5,199 nucleotides of DNA from Psychrilyobacter sp. (GTDB lineage: Bacteria; Fusobacteriota; Fusobacteriia; Fusobacteriales; Fusobacteriaceae), in contig JAGLEA010000027.1 in the NCBI GenBank assembly GCA_023145315.1, positions 1-5,199 on the forward strand, given 5' to 3'. Positions 1 through 5,199 of the stretch are shown here, piece by piece. A program made the translations under genes and the position numbers. The notes below the pieces were generated by a model, which was not told where the DNA came from, did no database searches, and saw nothing but the letters and a program-made list of their open reading frames with translations. Each line of letters begins with the position of its first letter. The stretch's first letter is position 1.

Positions 1-26
1 TTCATATGAATTTCTGCTTTTTTTTT
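1..26 (+). terminator. Right half of a rho-independent terminator cut by the window edge
   Basis: The window opens with the perfect palindrome TTCATATGAA (1-10), continues TTTCTGC (11-17), and then has nine T residues (18-26). This is the form of the descending arm of a terminator hairpin followed by its U-tract. If so, the bases just left of position 1 should read about GCAGAAA, completing a stem centred on CATATG. It would end a rightward gene outside the window. Read on the other strand, the same hairpin could also stop the leftward aroK-M42-fic transcript, with A residues on its near side. The left arm is not visible, so the call rests on the palindromic centre plus the T-run. Confidence 0.55.
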
Positions 27-29
27 AAT

Positions 30-54
30 GGACTGTCTCATGTTTTGTGTAAAC
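30..54. repeat. Possible solo terminal inverted repeat of an IS256-type element
   Basis: The segment begins GGACTGTCTCATG and ends TTTTGTGTAAAC. Terminal repeats of IS256 (mutator-type) insertion sequences commonly have this layout, an outer GTCC/GTCT-like end and an inner TGTGTAAA. In this orientation the body of the element would lie to the right, where instead the fic gene ends only 7 bp away, and no transposase is present. It would therefore be a relic or a recombination scar. No matching second copy or its reverse complement was seen in the window. The family assignment is from memory of IS ends and is tentative. Confidence 0.3.
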
Positions 55-60
55 CTCTAA

Positions 61-666
61 CTATACCTCCACCGTTTTGAATTGAGTATAGCCCTCATAG
101 TGATAGCTCACATCAATCCCTTTCATAAAGAGGTTACGATCATCAATTTTATTTGTAAGTGCTTGTTTTAATAGAAATTTAATCTCAATATCTTTAACTA
201 CACTACGCTCCATAGCAGATAGATACTCTTCTTTATCTACAAGATTCCAATCTATTACTTTTTTTATCTCTTTTTTTAGGATTAAATCCAGCCAAATACG
301 AGTAGCCCTACCATTACCCTCTCGGAAAGGATGGGCAATATTCATCTCAACATATTTCTCAATGATTTCATCAAAAGTGTTTTGAGGCATCTTATCAATA
401 TTTTCTAATGATGGCTTTAGATACATAACAGGAACAAACCTAAAATACCCTTTGGCAATATTAACCATTCTAATTTTTCCTGCAAAATCATAGATATCAT
501 TAAATAGATAATTATGAATGTAGATAAGTCCTTCAAAAGTACCCATGGCTACCTTGGTAATATCTCCTGAATCAAATAGTTGTTTAGCTTTTTGTTTAGT
601 TATTTTTTCTTCTACCCTTGCAAGTTCTACCTGATCTGTAATATCTAATTTATTCTCAAGTATCAT
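61..666 (-). CDS. fic: Fic-domain protein adenylyltransferase, class III (NmFic-like)
   Basis: This 201-residue cytoplasmic enzyme is predicted to transfer AMP from ATP to a hydroxyl side chain of a target protein. The full Fic signature HPFREGNGRATR is at residues 112-123, with catalytic H112, acidic E116 and phosphate-binding G117/G119/R120. The target-docking flap lies before it at about residues 73-84 (FRFVPVMYLK). The C-terminus carries the class III autoinhibitory motif S-x-x-x-E-G (S187, E191, G192). It closely resembles NmFic as I recall it, including tyrosines (Y188, Y193) equivalent to those automodified there. In NmFic-type enzymes E191's counterpart blocks productive ATP binding, inhibition is relieved by leaving the tetramer, and DNA gyrase is a reported target; target identity here is inference. 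The start is chosen because ATG 664-666 follows GAGGGGG (674-680) by 7 bases. It lies 70 bp downstream of the M42 gene, and its ATG overlaps the stop of a broken upstream frame (TAATG). Nothing in it looks inactivated. Confidence 0.95.
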   Translation of the reverse strand: MILENKLDITDQVELARVEEKITKQKAKQLFDSGDITKVAMGTFEGLIYIHNYLFNDIYDFAGKIRMVNIAKGYFRFVPVMYLKPSLENIDKMPQNTFDEIIEKYVEMNIAHPFREGNGRATRIWLDLILKKEIKKVIDWNLVDKEEYLSAMERSVVKDIEIKFLLKQALTNKIDDRNLFMKGIDVSYHYEGYTQFKTVEV

Positions 667-764
667 TATTTTGCCCCCTCGATTTCCTTAACAATGGTAT
701 CGATATCAATACGGAGTTTATCAATCTTTGTTACTTCTAACCTTCTATAGGGTTCATATTGAAA
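666..764 (-). pseudogene. C-terminal remnant of an unidentified frame upstream of fic
   Basis: On the minus strand a frame is open from just after a stop at 765-767 to a TAA at 666-668. It ends in a peptide reading LRIDIDTIVKEIEGAK, and its stop overlaps the fic ATG as TAATG. The frame contains no ATG, GTG or TTG, and its upstream part overlaps the 3' end of the M42 gene in the -1 frame. The non-overlapping part uses codons such as CTC, CGT, ATC, ACC and GGG that are rarer in the neighbouring genes, and it has a helix-like hydrophobic spacing. The simplest reading is the tail of a small gene, once translationally coupled to fic, that was fused onto the M42 3' end by deletion or insertion. I do not recognise the family. 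It may alternatively be plain noncoding spacer. Confidence 0.35.
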
Positions 765-1783
765 TTAGGTTTTAAATTTAATATAAAGTGAGTCAGTAGA
801 TTAATCTCATCTTCCATATCGGTAAAACTAGCTGTTTCTACTGGAGAATGCATATATCTCAGAGGTAGAGAAACTAGTGCTACTGGAACACCCTTTCCAG
901 TGAATTTGATAGTGTCGGCATCTGTTCCTGTTCTTCTAGGAGTTAGTTCGTATTGTAACTTTATCCCTAATTCACTAGCTGATTCTTCTAAACTTTTATT
1001 TATATTTATATTGATTTGTGATCCCTTTGCTAGTACTGGACCTCCTCCTAATGAGTATTCCCCGTGATCTTTGGTATCTACACCAGGATAATCTGTGGCA
1101 AAGGTAACATCACATGCAATAGATAAATTTGGTTTAATTTTAGAAGCTGCAAAATATGCTCCTCCTTGGTTTGTTTCTTCACAACTTGTATTGACTGCAT
1201 AAACTCCGATATCTAATTTTTTGCTAGATAAATTTTTCATAACTTCTGCGATAATAAAACTTCCAGTTTTGTTATCGAGTGCTTTACCAGCTATCATATT
1301 ATTTTGTAGAAGTTCTGCACTTCTTTTGTAGACTGCCATATCTCCTATATTCAAAAAGTTTATAGCTTCTTCTTTATTTTTAAATCCACAATCCACATAG
1401 ATATCATTTATAGTAAGTTTTTCTTTTACTCCACCGTGATGCTCTGCATTAGCTCCTACTATACCTACGATCTCTTTTTCACCTAGGAATTTAATCTTCA
1501 TTCCCACAGCTATCTTAGGACTTATTCCACCTAATTTTTCTAAGAAAATAAAACCATTAGAATCTATATTTTTCACCATAAATCCTATCTCATCACCATG
1601 GGCAGCTATCATAATTTTAAATTCTGCTTCTGGATTTAATACTGCATAAGCATTTCCTACGTTATCACTCTCTACTTTATGTGAGAATTCTTTCATATAA
1701 TTCATCCATACAAGTTGAACTTCTTTTTCAAGACCAGATGGTGAAGAAGTATCTAACAGTTCCATTAAAAAATCTTTATTCAT
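737..1783 (-). CDS. M42 family metallo-aminopeptidase
   Basis: This 348-residue cytoplasmic enzyme belongs to the M42 glutamyl/TET-aminopeptidase and endoglucanase-like family. These are dinuclear metal peptidases that usually assemble as 12-mers and trim peptides left by proteolysis. The expected active-site residues are all visible: H62 and D64 in AHGDEIG, bridging D170 in GKALDNKTG, catalytic E202 and ligand E203 in SCEETNQGG, D225 in ACDVT, and H312 in YMHSPVE. GTDAD at 286-290 is also typical. Residues of about 68-165 form the inserted beta-barrel-like dimerisation domain. Length is normal for the family. The start is supported by AGGGGG at 1792-1797, 8 bases upstream. It lies 20 bp after aroK and is probably co-transcribed with it. 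Substrate preference cannot be read from the sequence. The last few residues (NPIEG) overlap the broken frame that precedes fic, so the very C-terminus may have been altered by a rearrangement. Confidence 0.95.
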   Translation of the reverse strand: MNKDFLMELLDTSSPSGLEKEVQLVWMNYMKEFSHKVESDNVGNAYAVLNPEAEFKIMIAAHGDEIGFMVKNIDSNGFIFLEKLGGISPKIAVGMKIKFLGEKEIVGIVGANAEHHGGVKEKLTINDIYVDCGFKNKEEAINFLNIGDMAVYKRSAELLQNNMIAGKALDNKTGSFIIAEVMKNLSSKKLDIGVYAVNTSCEETNQGGAYFAASKIKPNLSIACDVTFATDYPGVDTKDHGEYSLGGGPVLAKGSQINININKSLEESASELGIKLQYELTPRRTGTDADTIKFTGKGVPVALVSLPLRYMHSPVETASFTDMEDEINLLTHFILNLKPNFNMNPIEG

Positions 1784-1803
1784 AATTATTTCCCCCTAAA
1801 ATT

Positions 1804-2325
1804 TTAATCAAAATTAATATATAATTTTTTTATAAGTGCCACAGTATCTTCTAAATTAGTTTTTGAATTTATAAAAACACTAGTGTTTTTATGTTTTCTA
1901 TAGTTTCCTACTCGTGAATTTAAAAGCTCTACAACACGAGCATGTTGATCGATAAATCCATTTAATAATGGTCTCGTGTTTCTTCTAGATACGCGTTCAA
2001 CTAGGCAATCAATTGCACAATCAAGGTATACAACAAATCCATTTTTTTTCAGTGCATTCATGTTGGCATCAGAGTTAGCTACTCCACCACCTGTAGAAAT
2101 GATAGTATGGGTCATCTGTGAGATCTCTTGAACATACTTACTCTCTAATTTTCTAAATTTTTCTTCCCCTCTTCTTGTAAAAAGGTCCTTTATCTTCATA
2201 TTTTCTTTATTTTCTATATAGTGATCGGTATCTACAAAGTTCATATGAAGAGATCTTGCTAATTCCCTTCCAACTGTGGATTTTCCACTACCCATAAACC
2301 CTATTAAAATCAAATTTTGTTTCAT
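1804..2325 (-). CDS. aroK: Shikimate kinase
   Basis: This 173-residue cytoplasmic enzyme phosphorylates shikimate with ATP to give shikimate 3-phosphate, the fifth step of the shikimate (chorismate) pathway. It is a P-loop NMP-kinase-like protein. The Walker A motif GFMGSGKST is at residues 9-17. Shikimate-binding residues are D34 (VDTD), R58 (in FRKLE) and the GGG of STGGG (79-81). The lid arginine R118 is in RPLL, and a further conserved arginine, R138, is in NSRVGNYR. Length matches the usual single-domain enzyme. The start ATG follows GAGGTGG (2330-2336) by 4 bases. It is the first gene of the leftward unit, with a promoter just upstream. No other aro genes are in view. aroL is an equivalent name used for the isozyme in enterobacteria; aroK is the safer symbol here. 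A perfect 22 bp palindrome lies inside its 3' part. Confidence 0.96.
   Translation of the reverse strand: MKQNLILIGFMGSGKSTVGRELARSLHMNFVDTDHYIENKENMKIKDLFTRRGEEKFRKLESKYVQEISQMTHTIISTGGGVANSDANMNALKKNGFVVYLDCAIDCLVERVSRRNTRPLLNGFIDQHARVVELLNSRVGNYRKHKNTSVFINSKTNLEDTVALIKKLYINFD
1871..1892. repeat. 22 bp perfect palindrome inside aroK
   Basis: Two 11-base arms, ATAAAAACACT and its exact reverse complement, meet at a central CTAG with no mismatch. In RNA it could form a 9 bp stem with a CUAG loop, and on either strand the descending arm ends in UUUUU, a weak terminator-like shape. It codes for the stretch NTSVFI near the end of shikimate kinase, about 70 bp before the aroK stop. It could attenuate transcription into the M42 gene, be a binding site for a dimeric protein, or be a chance product of AT-rich coding sequence. 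Confidence 0.6.
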
Positions 2326-2342
2326 AATGCCACCTCAAATTA

Positions 2343-2372
2343 ATTATATCATAAATAGAAAAGACTTATTAA
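2343..2372 (-). promoter_or_regulatory. Predicted promoter of the aroK-M42-fic unit
   Basis: On the minus strand there is a perfect TATAAT (2343-2348) preceded by TG one base away (TGATATAAT), an extended -10 element. A weak -35 candidate, TTAATA (2367-2372), lies 18 bp upstream. The predicted start of transcription, near 2336-2337, would leave a leader of only about 11 bases with the Shine-Dalgarno sequence at its very 5' end. That is unusually short and is the main reason for caution. Confidence 0.45.
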
Positions 2373-2397
2373 CTTTATTTAATAAAAGCTTGACTTG

Positions 2398-2406
2398 TGA
2401 TATACT
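2398..2406 (+). promoter_or_regulatory. Predicted extended -10 promoter of the envelope protein-pncB operon
   Basis: TGATATACT gives TG, one base, then TATACT (2401-2406), an extended -10 element. Transcription would begin near 2413, giving a leader of about 30 bases containing AGAGGAG (2429-2435), 7 bases before the ATG at 2443. No good -35 is found at 16-18 bp; TTTAAT at 2378-2383 is the best. A TTGACT at 2390-2395 looks like a -35 but is only 5 bp from the -10, so it is not one for this element. Confidence 0.45.
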
Positions 2407-2442
2407 AAAAGGGAAAAAAGTAATTTAAAGAGGAGAAAAGAA

Positions 2443-3153
2443 ATGAAAAAAAGTATAATTTGTTTAATGATTTTATTTTCATTAAATTTGTATTCTATGG
2501 ATATAGAAAGCAATAAAAGTAGGGAAAAGAATAAAAAAGCTTTCCAAGTAGAAGGAAAAAAATATATTATTAGACCTTTATTTGGAGTAGCAACAGCTGC
2601 TGACCTAGGTGAGATAATAACTCTTAGAGGTGGAGAAAGAGGGCCATACGATGGGAAAATAATGGGACTACAAGTAGAACGATATGTGTTTAAACAAGTA
2701 TTAGACCTCCCAATAAACATAACTCTTCAGAGTAGTTTTGTAGTTCATACTGACAACTACGATAGTAATGATCCAAGTTTAAAACCTGAGGATAAGGGTT
2801 ATTATACAGAAAAAAACTCCTATGAAATAAATTTTGGAATAAAGATATATTGGACACAATTTCCGTGGGATAAATATGTTAGAACAAGGGTAGGAATATC
2901 AGAAGGTGTTTCATATATGAATAGAGTAACTAATTTAGAAAGATATAATCTATACGGGAAGAATCAATCAAACTATCTAAATTATATAGATATTACAGCA
3001 TCTTTTAATGCTAGAGATATCACTAGAATAGAATATTTAGAAGATACATATTTAGGATTTGGAGTTTCTCATCGTTCTGGTATCTTTGGGAACGTAAATG
3101 GTGTAGATGGCGGATCAAATAATATAACTGTTTTTTTTGAAACAGAACTATAG
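2443..3153 (+). CDS. Putative outer-membrane beta-barrel protein
   Basis: This 236-residue protein is exported. It has a lysine-rich start, a hydrophobic core (residues 5-16) and a likely signal peptidase I site after YS at residue 18. There is no lipobox cysteine, so it is not a lipoprotein. The mature part alternates polar and hydrophobic or aromatic residues, for example LPINITLQSSFVV (89-101) and YEINFGIKIYW (127-137), and it ends with the strand-like ITVFFETEL. This is consistent with a small outer-membrane barrel, although the last residue is Leu rather than the usual Phe. The most distinctive stretches are PWDKYVRTRVGISEGVSY (141-158) and GFGVSHRSGIFG...NGVDGGSN (205-226). The latter has an H-x-S motif (H210, S212) just before the last strand, reminiscent of the lipid A deacylase PagL, but the expected downstream Glu is not evident. 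I cannot name a family with certainty. It is first in an operon with an exported repeat protein and pncB, 11 bp before the next gene, and has a strong AGGAG site 7 bases before its ATG. Confidence 0.8.
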   Translation: MKKSIICLMILFSLNLYSMDIESNKSREKNKKAFQVEGKKYIIRPLFGVATAADLGEIITLRGGERGPYDGKIMGLQVERYVFKQVLDLPINITLQSSFVVHTDNYDSNDPSLKPEDKGYYTEKNSYEINFGIKIYWTQFPWDKYVRTRVGISEGVSYMNRVTNLERYNLYGKNQSNYLNYIDITASFNARDITRIEYLEDTYLGFGVSHRSGIFGNVNGVDGGSNNITVFFETEL

Positions 3154-3164
3154 GAGAGAAAAAT

Positions 3165-3737
3165 ATGAGAAAAATAATTTTAATATTTACTTTAATGTTA
3201 AGTATAGTTGCTACTAGTTATGGAAAAACAACTTATCTCCAAGTTGGAGTGACTCCTACACTAAATCTAATGAGTGGAGAAACGGTAAAAGGACTGCGTA
3301 TTCCAATTTTGTTCGGTACAACAGAAAAAGTTGTAGGAGTAGATTTTAATATGCTTGCAGGAGATGTAGATGAGTTTACAGGACTACAAGGTGGAGTATT
3401 CCTTGGAGCTGGAATTGTTAATAAGGTTAATAAGAAATTTAGGGGTGTTGGTTTAGGTTTAGCTAATATTCATGGTGGAGATAGTAAGGGATTATTAATT
3501 GGGCCATATAATATGACTACTGATTTTAAAGGACTAAAAATTGGGATTATAAATTATTCGAAAAATAGCGGGAGCTATGAGTTAGGGGTAATTAATAATT
3601 CAAAAAAAGCATTTTTTCAGTTAGGAGTACTTAATTTTGCAGATGAGATAGATGGAATACAAATAGGACTAATAAATTTTGCCAAAAACGGTGTTTTACC
3701 AGTAATGCCATTTGTAAATTTTAATTGGAGATTATAG
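3165..3737 (+). CDS. Exported repeat protein, LA_2272-like surface repeats
   Basis: This 190-residue protein has a clear signal peptide (hydrophobic residues 4-16, probable cleavage after SYG at residue 20) and no lipobox cysteine. From about residue 42 it is made of degenerate 13-18 residue units, each of the form G-x-x-x-G-x-x-N. Clear copies are FRGVGLGLANI, KGLLIGPYNM, FKGLKIGIINYSKN, SYELGVINNSKK, FFQLGVLNFADE and DGIQIGLINFAKN. The protein closes with PVMPFVNFNWRL. The pattern matches what is annotated as LA_2272-type surface repeat proteins in spirochaetes, fusobacteria and some vibrios, whose function is unknown. The regular glycine-hydrophobic-asparagine spacing suggests a stacked beta structure at the cell surface or in the outer membrane. 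Some databases mislabel relatives as PHA synthase; no such catalytic motif is present here. It lies 11 bp after the preceding barrel gene, with its AGGAG (3152-3156) overlapping that gene's TAG, and 10 bp before pncB. Confidence 0.8.
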   Translation: MRKIILIFTLMLSIVATSYGKTTYLQVGVTPTLNLMSGETVKGLRIPILFGTTEKVVGVDFNMLAGDVDEFTGLQGGVFLGAGIVNKVNKKFRGVGLGLANIHGGDSKGLLIGPYNMTTDFKGLKIGIINYSKNSGSYELGVINNSKKAFFQLGVLNFADEIDGIQIGLINFAKNGVLPVMPFVNFNWRL

Positions 3738-3740
3738 GAG
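3735..3740 (+). promoter_or_regulatory. Ribosome site fused to the upstream stop, fixing the pncB start
   Basis: TAGGAG contains both the stop codon of the repeat-protein gene (TAG, 3735-3737) and the Shine-Dalgarno AGGAG (3736-3740). Two in-frame ATGs follow, at 3748 and 3751. The first is 7 bases from AGGAG, the preferred spacing, and the second 10. An identical TAGGAG arrangement occurs at 3151-3156, so both downstream genes are likely translated by ribosomes finishing the gene before. Confidence 0.7.
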
Positions 3741-3747
3741 ACTAACT

Positions 3748-5199
3748 ATGATGAATGAAAATATTTTAAGTGAATTTGCACATGTTATAAATTCTGATAG
3801 GTATCAATATACAGAAAGTCATGTTTTTTTAAAAGCAAAAATGGAAGAAAAAGTGGCTGTTTTTGATATGTATTTTAGAAAAACAGAAAATAGAGGATTT
3901 GCAGTTATTTCAGGTGTTCAAGAAGTTCTAAGATTAGTAGAAGTTTTGAATAATACGAATAAAGAAGAAAAAAGAAAATATTTTTCAAAAATAATAGATG
4001 AAGATGATCTATTAGAGTATCTAGTAGATCTAAAATTTACAGGGGAATTATATGGAATGAGGGATGGGGAGATAGCTTACCCTAATGAACCGATTATAAC
4101 TATAAAGGCGCCATTGATACAAGCTAAAATACTAGAAACACCTATATTAAACATTATGAATATGCAGATGGCTATAGCGACTAAAGCATCAATGATAACG
4201 AGAGCAGCATATCCAACCCCGGTATTATCATTTGGAAGTAGGAGAGCTCATGGGTTTAGCTCGGCAGTAGAAGGTAATAAAGCAGCCTATATTGGCGGAT
4301 GCCTTACTCACTCTAATATTATGACAGAATATAAATATGGAATTAAAAGTGTAGGTACTATGGCACATTCATTTATTCAAACATTTGGTGTTGGACAAGA
4401 GGCAGAAAAACAAGCTTTTAACGAATTTGTAAAGAGTAGAAAAGAAGGGAATAATCCATTAATACTACTGATAGATACTTATAATACAAAAAAAATGGGG
4501 ATTAAAAATGCCATTGAGTCTTTCAAAGAAAATAAAATTGATGATAGCTACGAGGGAACTTATGGTATTCGTATAGATTCTGGAGATTTAGCATATTTAT
4601 CAAAATTTTGTAGAAAAGAACTAGATAAAGCAGGATTAAAAAAAGCACAGATAGTTCTAACAAATGGATTGGATGAAAAATTAATTAAAGCATTAAAAGA
4701 ACAGGGAGCAGAAGTGGATTCTTATGGAGTAGGAGATGCTATTGCTGTGAGTAAATCAAATCCTTGTTTTGGTGGTGTTTATAAAATAGTAGAAGTAGAT
4801 GATGAAGCGGTTATTAAACTTTCAGAAGATATAATAAAGATATCAAATCCAGGTTTTAAAGAAGTATATAGAATATATGATAAAAATGGATTAGCTTATG
4901 CCGACTTAATAACTTTAAAGTCAGGAGATAGTGATAAAAATTCTGTTTTAGAGAATAAATCTTTTGAATTAAGAGATGAAAAATATGAATTTAAAAAAGT
5001 TCAACTTCGTGGAGGGGACTATAGCTGGAGAAAATTAACTAAAACATTTATAAAGGACGGAGTAATAACTGAGGAGTATAACCTTTTAAAAGATGTAAAA
5101 AAATCGAGAGAAAGGTATATAAAGGAATTAGAAAAAGTGGCATACGAGAGGAGAAGACTAGATAACCCTCATAAATACAAGGTAGATCTATCTAGTGAC
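3748..5199 (+). CDS. pncB: Nicotinate phosphoribosyltransferase (3' end beyond window)
   Basis: This cytoplasmic enzyme joins nicotinate to PRPP to form nicotinate mononucleotide, with ATP hydrolysis (EC 6.3.4.21). It is the entry step of the Preiss-Handler route that recycles niacin to NAD. My translation gives 484 codons to the window edge with no stop, close to the usual 480-490 residue length, so only a few residues are likely missing. Visible landmarks are NSDRYQYTESHVF near residues 15-27, FDMYFRK (about 38-44), SFGSRRAHG (161-169), GTMAHSF with the predicted phosphorylated histidine H207, DTYNT (243-247), RIDSGDL (275-281), TNGLDE (305-310) and YGVGDAI (326-332). The spacing and order fit the family throughout. 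The start is ATG 3748, 7 bases from AGGAG; ATG 3751 is a possible alternative. It is the third gene of the operon that begins with two exported proteins. No nicotinamidase or other NAD gene is in view, so whether the envelope proteins take part in niacin uptake is unknown. Confidence 0.96.
   Translation, partial: MMNENILSEFAHVINSDRYQYTESHVFLKAKMEEKVAVFDMYFRKTENRGFAVISGVQEVLRLVEVLNNTNKEEKRKYFSKIIDEDDLLEYLVDLKFTGELYGMRDGEIAYPNEPIITIKAPLIQAKILETPILNIMNMQMAIATKASMITRAAYPTPVLSFGSRRAHGFSSAVEGNKAAYIGGCLTHSNIMTEYKYGIKSVGTMAHSFIQTFGVGQEAEKQAFNEFVKSRKEGNNPLILLIDTYNTKKMGIKNAIESFKENKIDDSYEGTYGIRIDSGDLAYLSKFCRKELDKAGLKKAQIVLTNGLDEKLIKALKEQGAEVDSYGVGDAIAVSKSNPCFGGVYKIVEVDDEAVIKLSEDIIKISNPGFKEVYRIYDKNGLAYADLITLKSGDSDKNSVLENKSFELRDEKYEFKKVQLRGGDYSWRKLTKTFIKDGVITEEYNLLKDVKKSRERYIKELEKVAYERRRLDNPHKYKVDLSSD

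Noticed and set aside
666..764. VbhA- or YhfG-type antitoxin for Fic
   Set aside because: The remnant peptide contains no S/T-x-x-x-E-G/N inhibitory motif, and that motif is already present in the Fic protein itself, so an antitoxin label is not supported.
767..780. T TTA AAA slippery heptamer near the 3' end of the M42 gene, possible -1 frameshift
   Set aside because: A -1 shift there reads one more codon and then hits TAA (765-767), so it would not join M42 to the frame before fic. Such heptamers are common in AT-rich DNA.
2374..2386. Small AT-only inverted repeat (TTTATT...AATAAA) as an operator
   Set aside because: Six-base A/T arms are expected by chance in this composition, and no regulator is known here.
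2390..2406. TTGACT with TATACT as a classical -35/-10 pair
   Set aside because: The spacing is only 5 bp instead of about 17, so the two cannot act together. Only the extended -10 was kept.
2379..2720. 113-codon open frame on the minus strand
   Set aside because: It lies antisense across the promoter region and the start of the well-supported barrel gene, has a low-complexity hydrophobic translation (poly-Leu/Ser/Phe) typical of antisense to Lys- and Glu-rich coding, and lacks a family match.
4006..4030. Inverted repeat GATCTA...TAGATC inside pncB
   Set aside because: The arms are short, a mismatch appears on extension, and it lies in conserved coding sequence with no sign of function.

Overview
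The window is AT-rich DNA with ATA/AGA-rich codon use, strong AGGAG-type ribosome sites and genes for Sec-exported, outer-membrane-like proteins. Low GC plus a Gram-negative envelope, together with a class III Fic protein, an M42 peptidase and a repeat protein of the LA_2272 type, points to Fusobacteriota (Fusobacterium, Cetobacterium or a relative). This assignment is an inference from gene content and composition, not from a marker gene.

The layout is two divergent transcription units separated by a 117 bp promoter region (2326-2442). Leftward (minus strand): shikimate kinase (aroK), then after 20 bp an M42 metallo-aminopeptidase, then after 70 bp a Fic-domain AMP-transferase very like Neisseria meningitidis NmFic, with its C-terminal inhibitory motif intact. 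The 70 bp gap holds what looks like the C-terminal end of a broken reading frame that couples to fic through a TAATG overlap. The far left edge carries the 3' half of a rho-independent terminator cut by the window boundary, and next to it a 25 bp sequence resembling the end of an IS256-type insertion sequence.

Rightward (plus strand): a signal-peptide-bearing putative outer-membrane beta-barrel protein, a second exported protein built of short G-x-x-x-G-x-x-N repeats, and nicotinate phosphoribosyltransferase (pncB). pncB is open at the right edge but has 484 codons visible, nearly a full enzyme. The three genes are 10-11 bp apart, and at both junctions the stop codon TAG is embedded in the next gene's Shine-Dalgarno sequence (TAGGAG), so they are almost certainly one operon.

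Functionally the window mixes housekeeping metabolism (aromatic amino-acid precursor synthesis, NAD salvage, peptide turnover) with two envelope proteins of unknown role and one toxin-like regulatory enzyme. No tRNA, rRNA, CRISPR array or complete mobile element was seen. No gene-free stretch exceeds 300 bp. I see no clearly new multi-gene system. The points most worth following are the fic junction, a 22 bp perfect palindrome inside aroK, and the His-x-Ser motif in the barrel protein.
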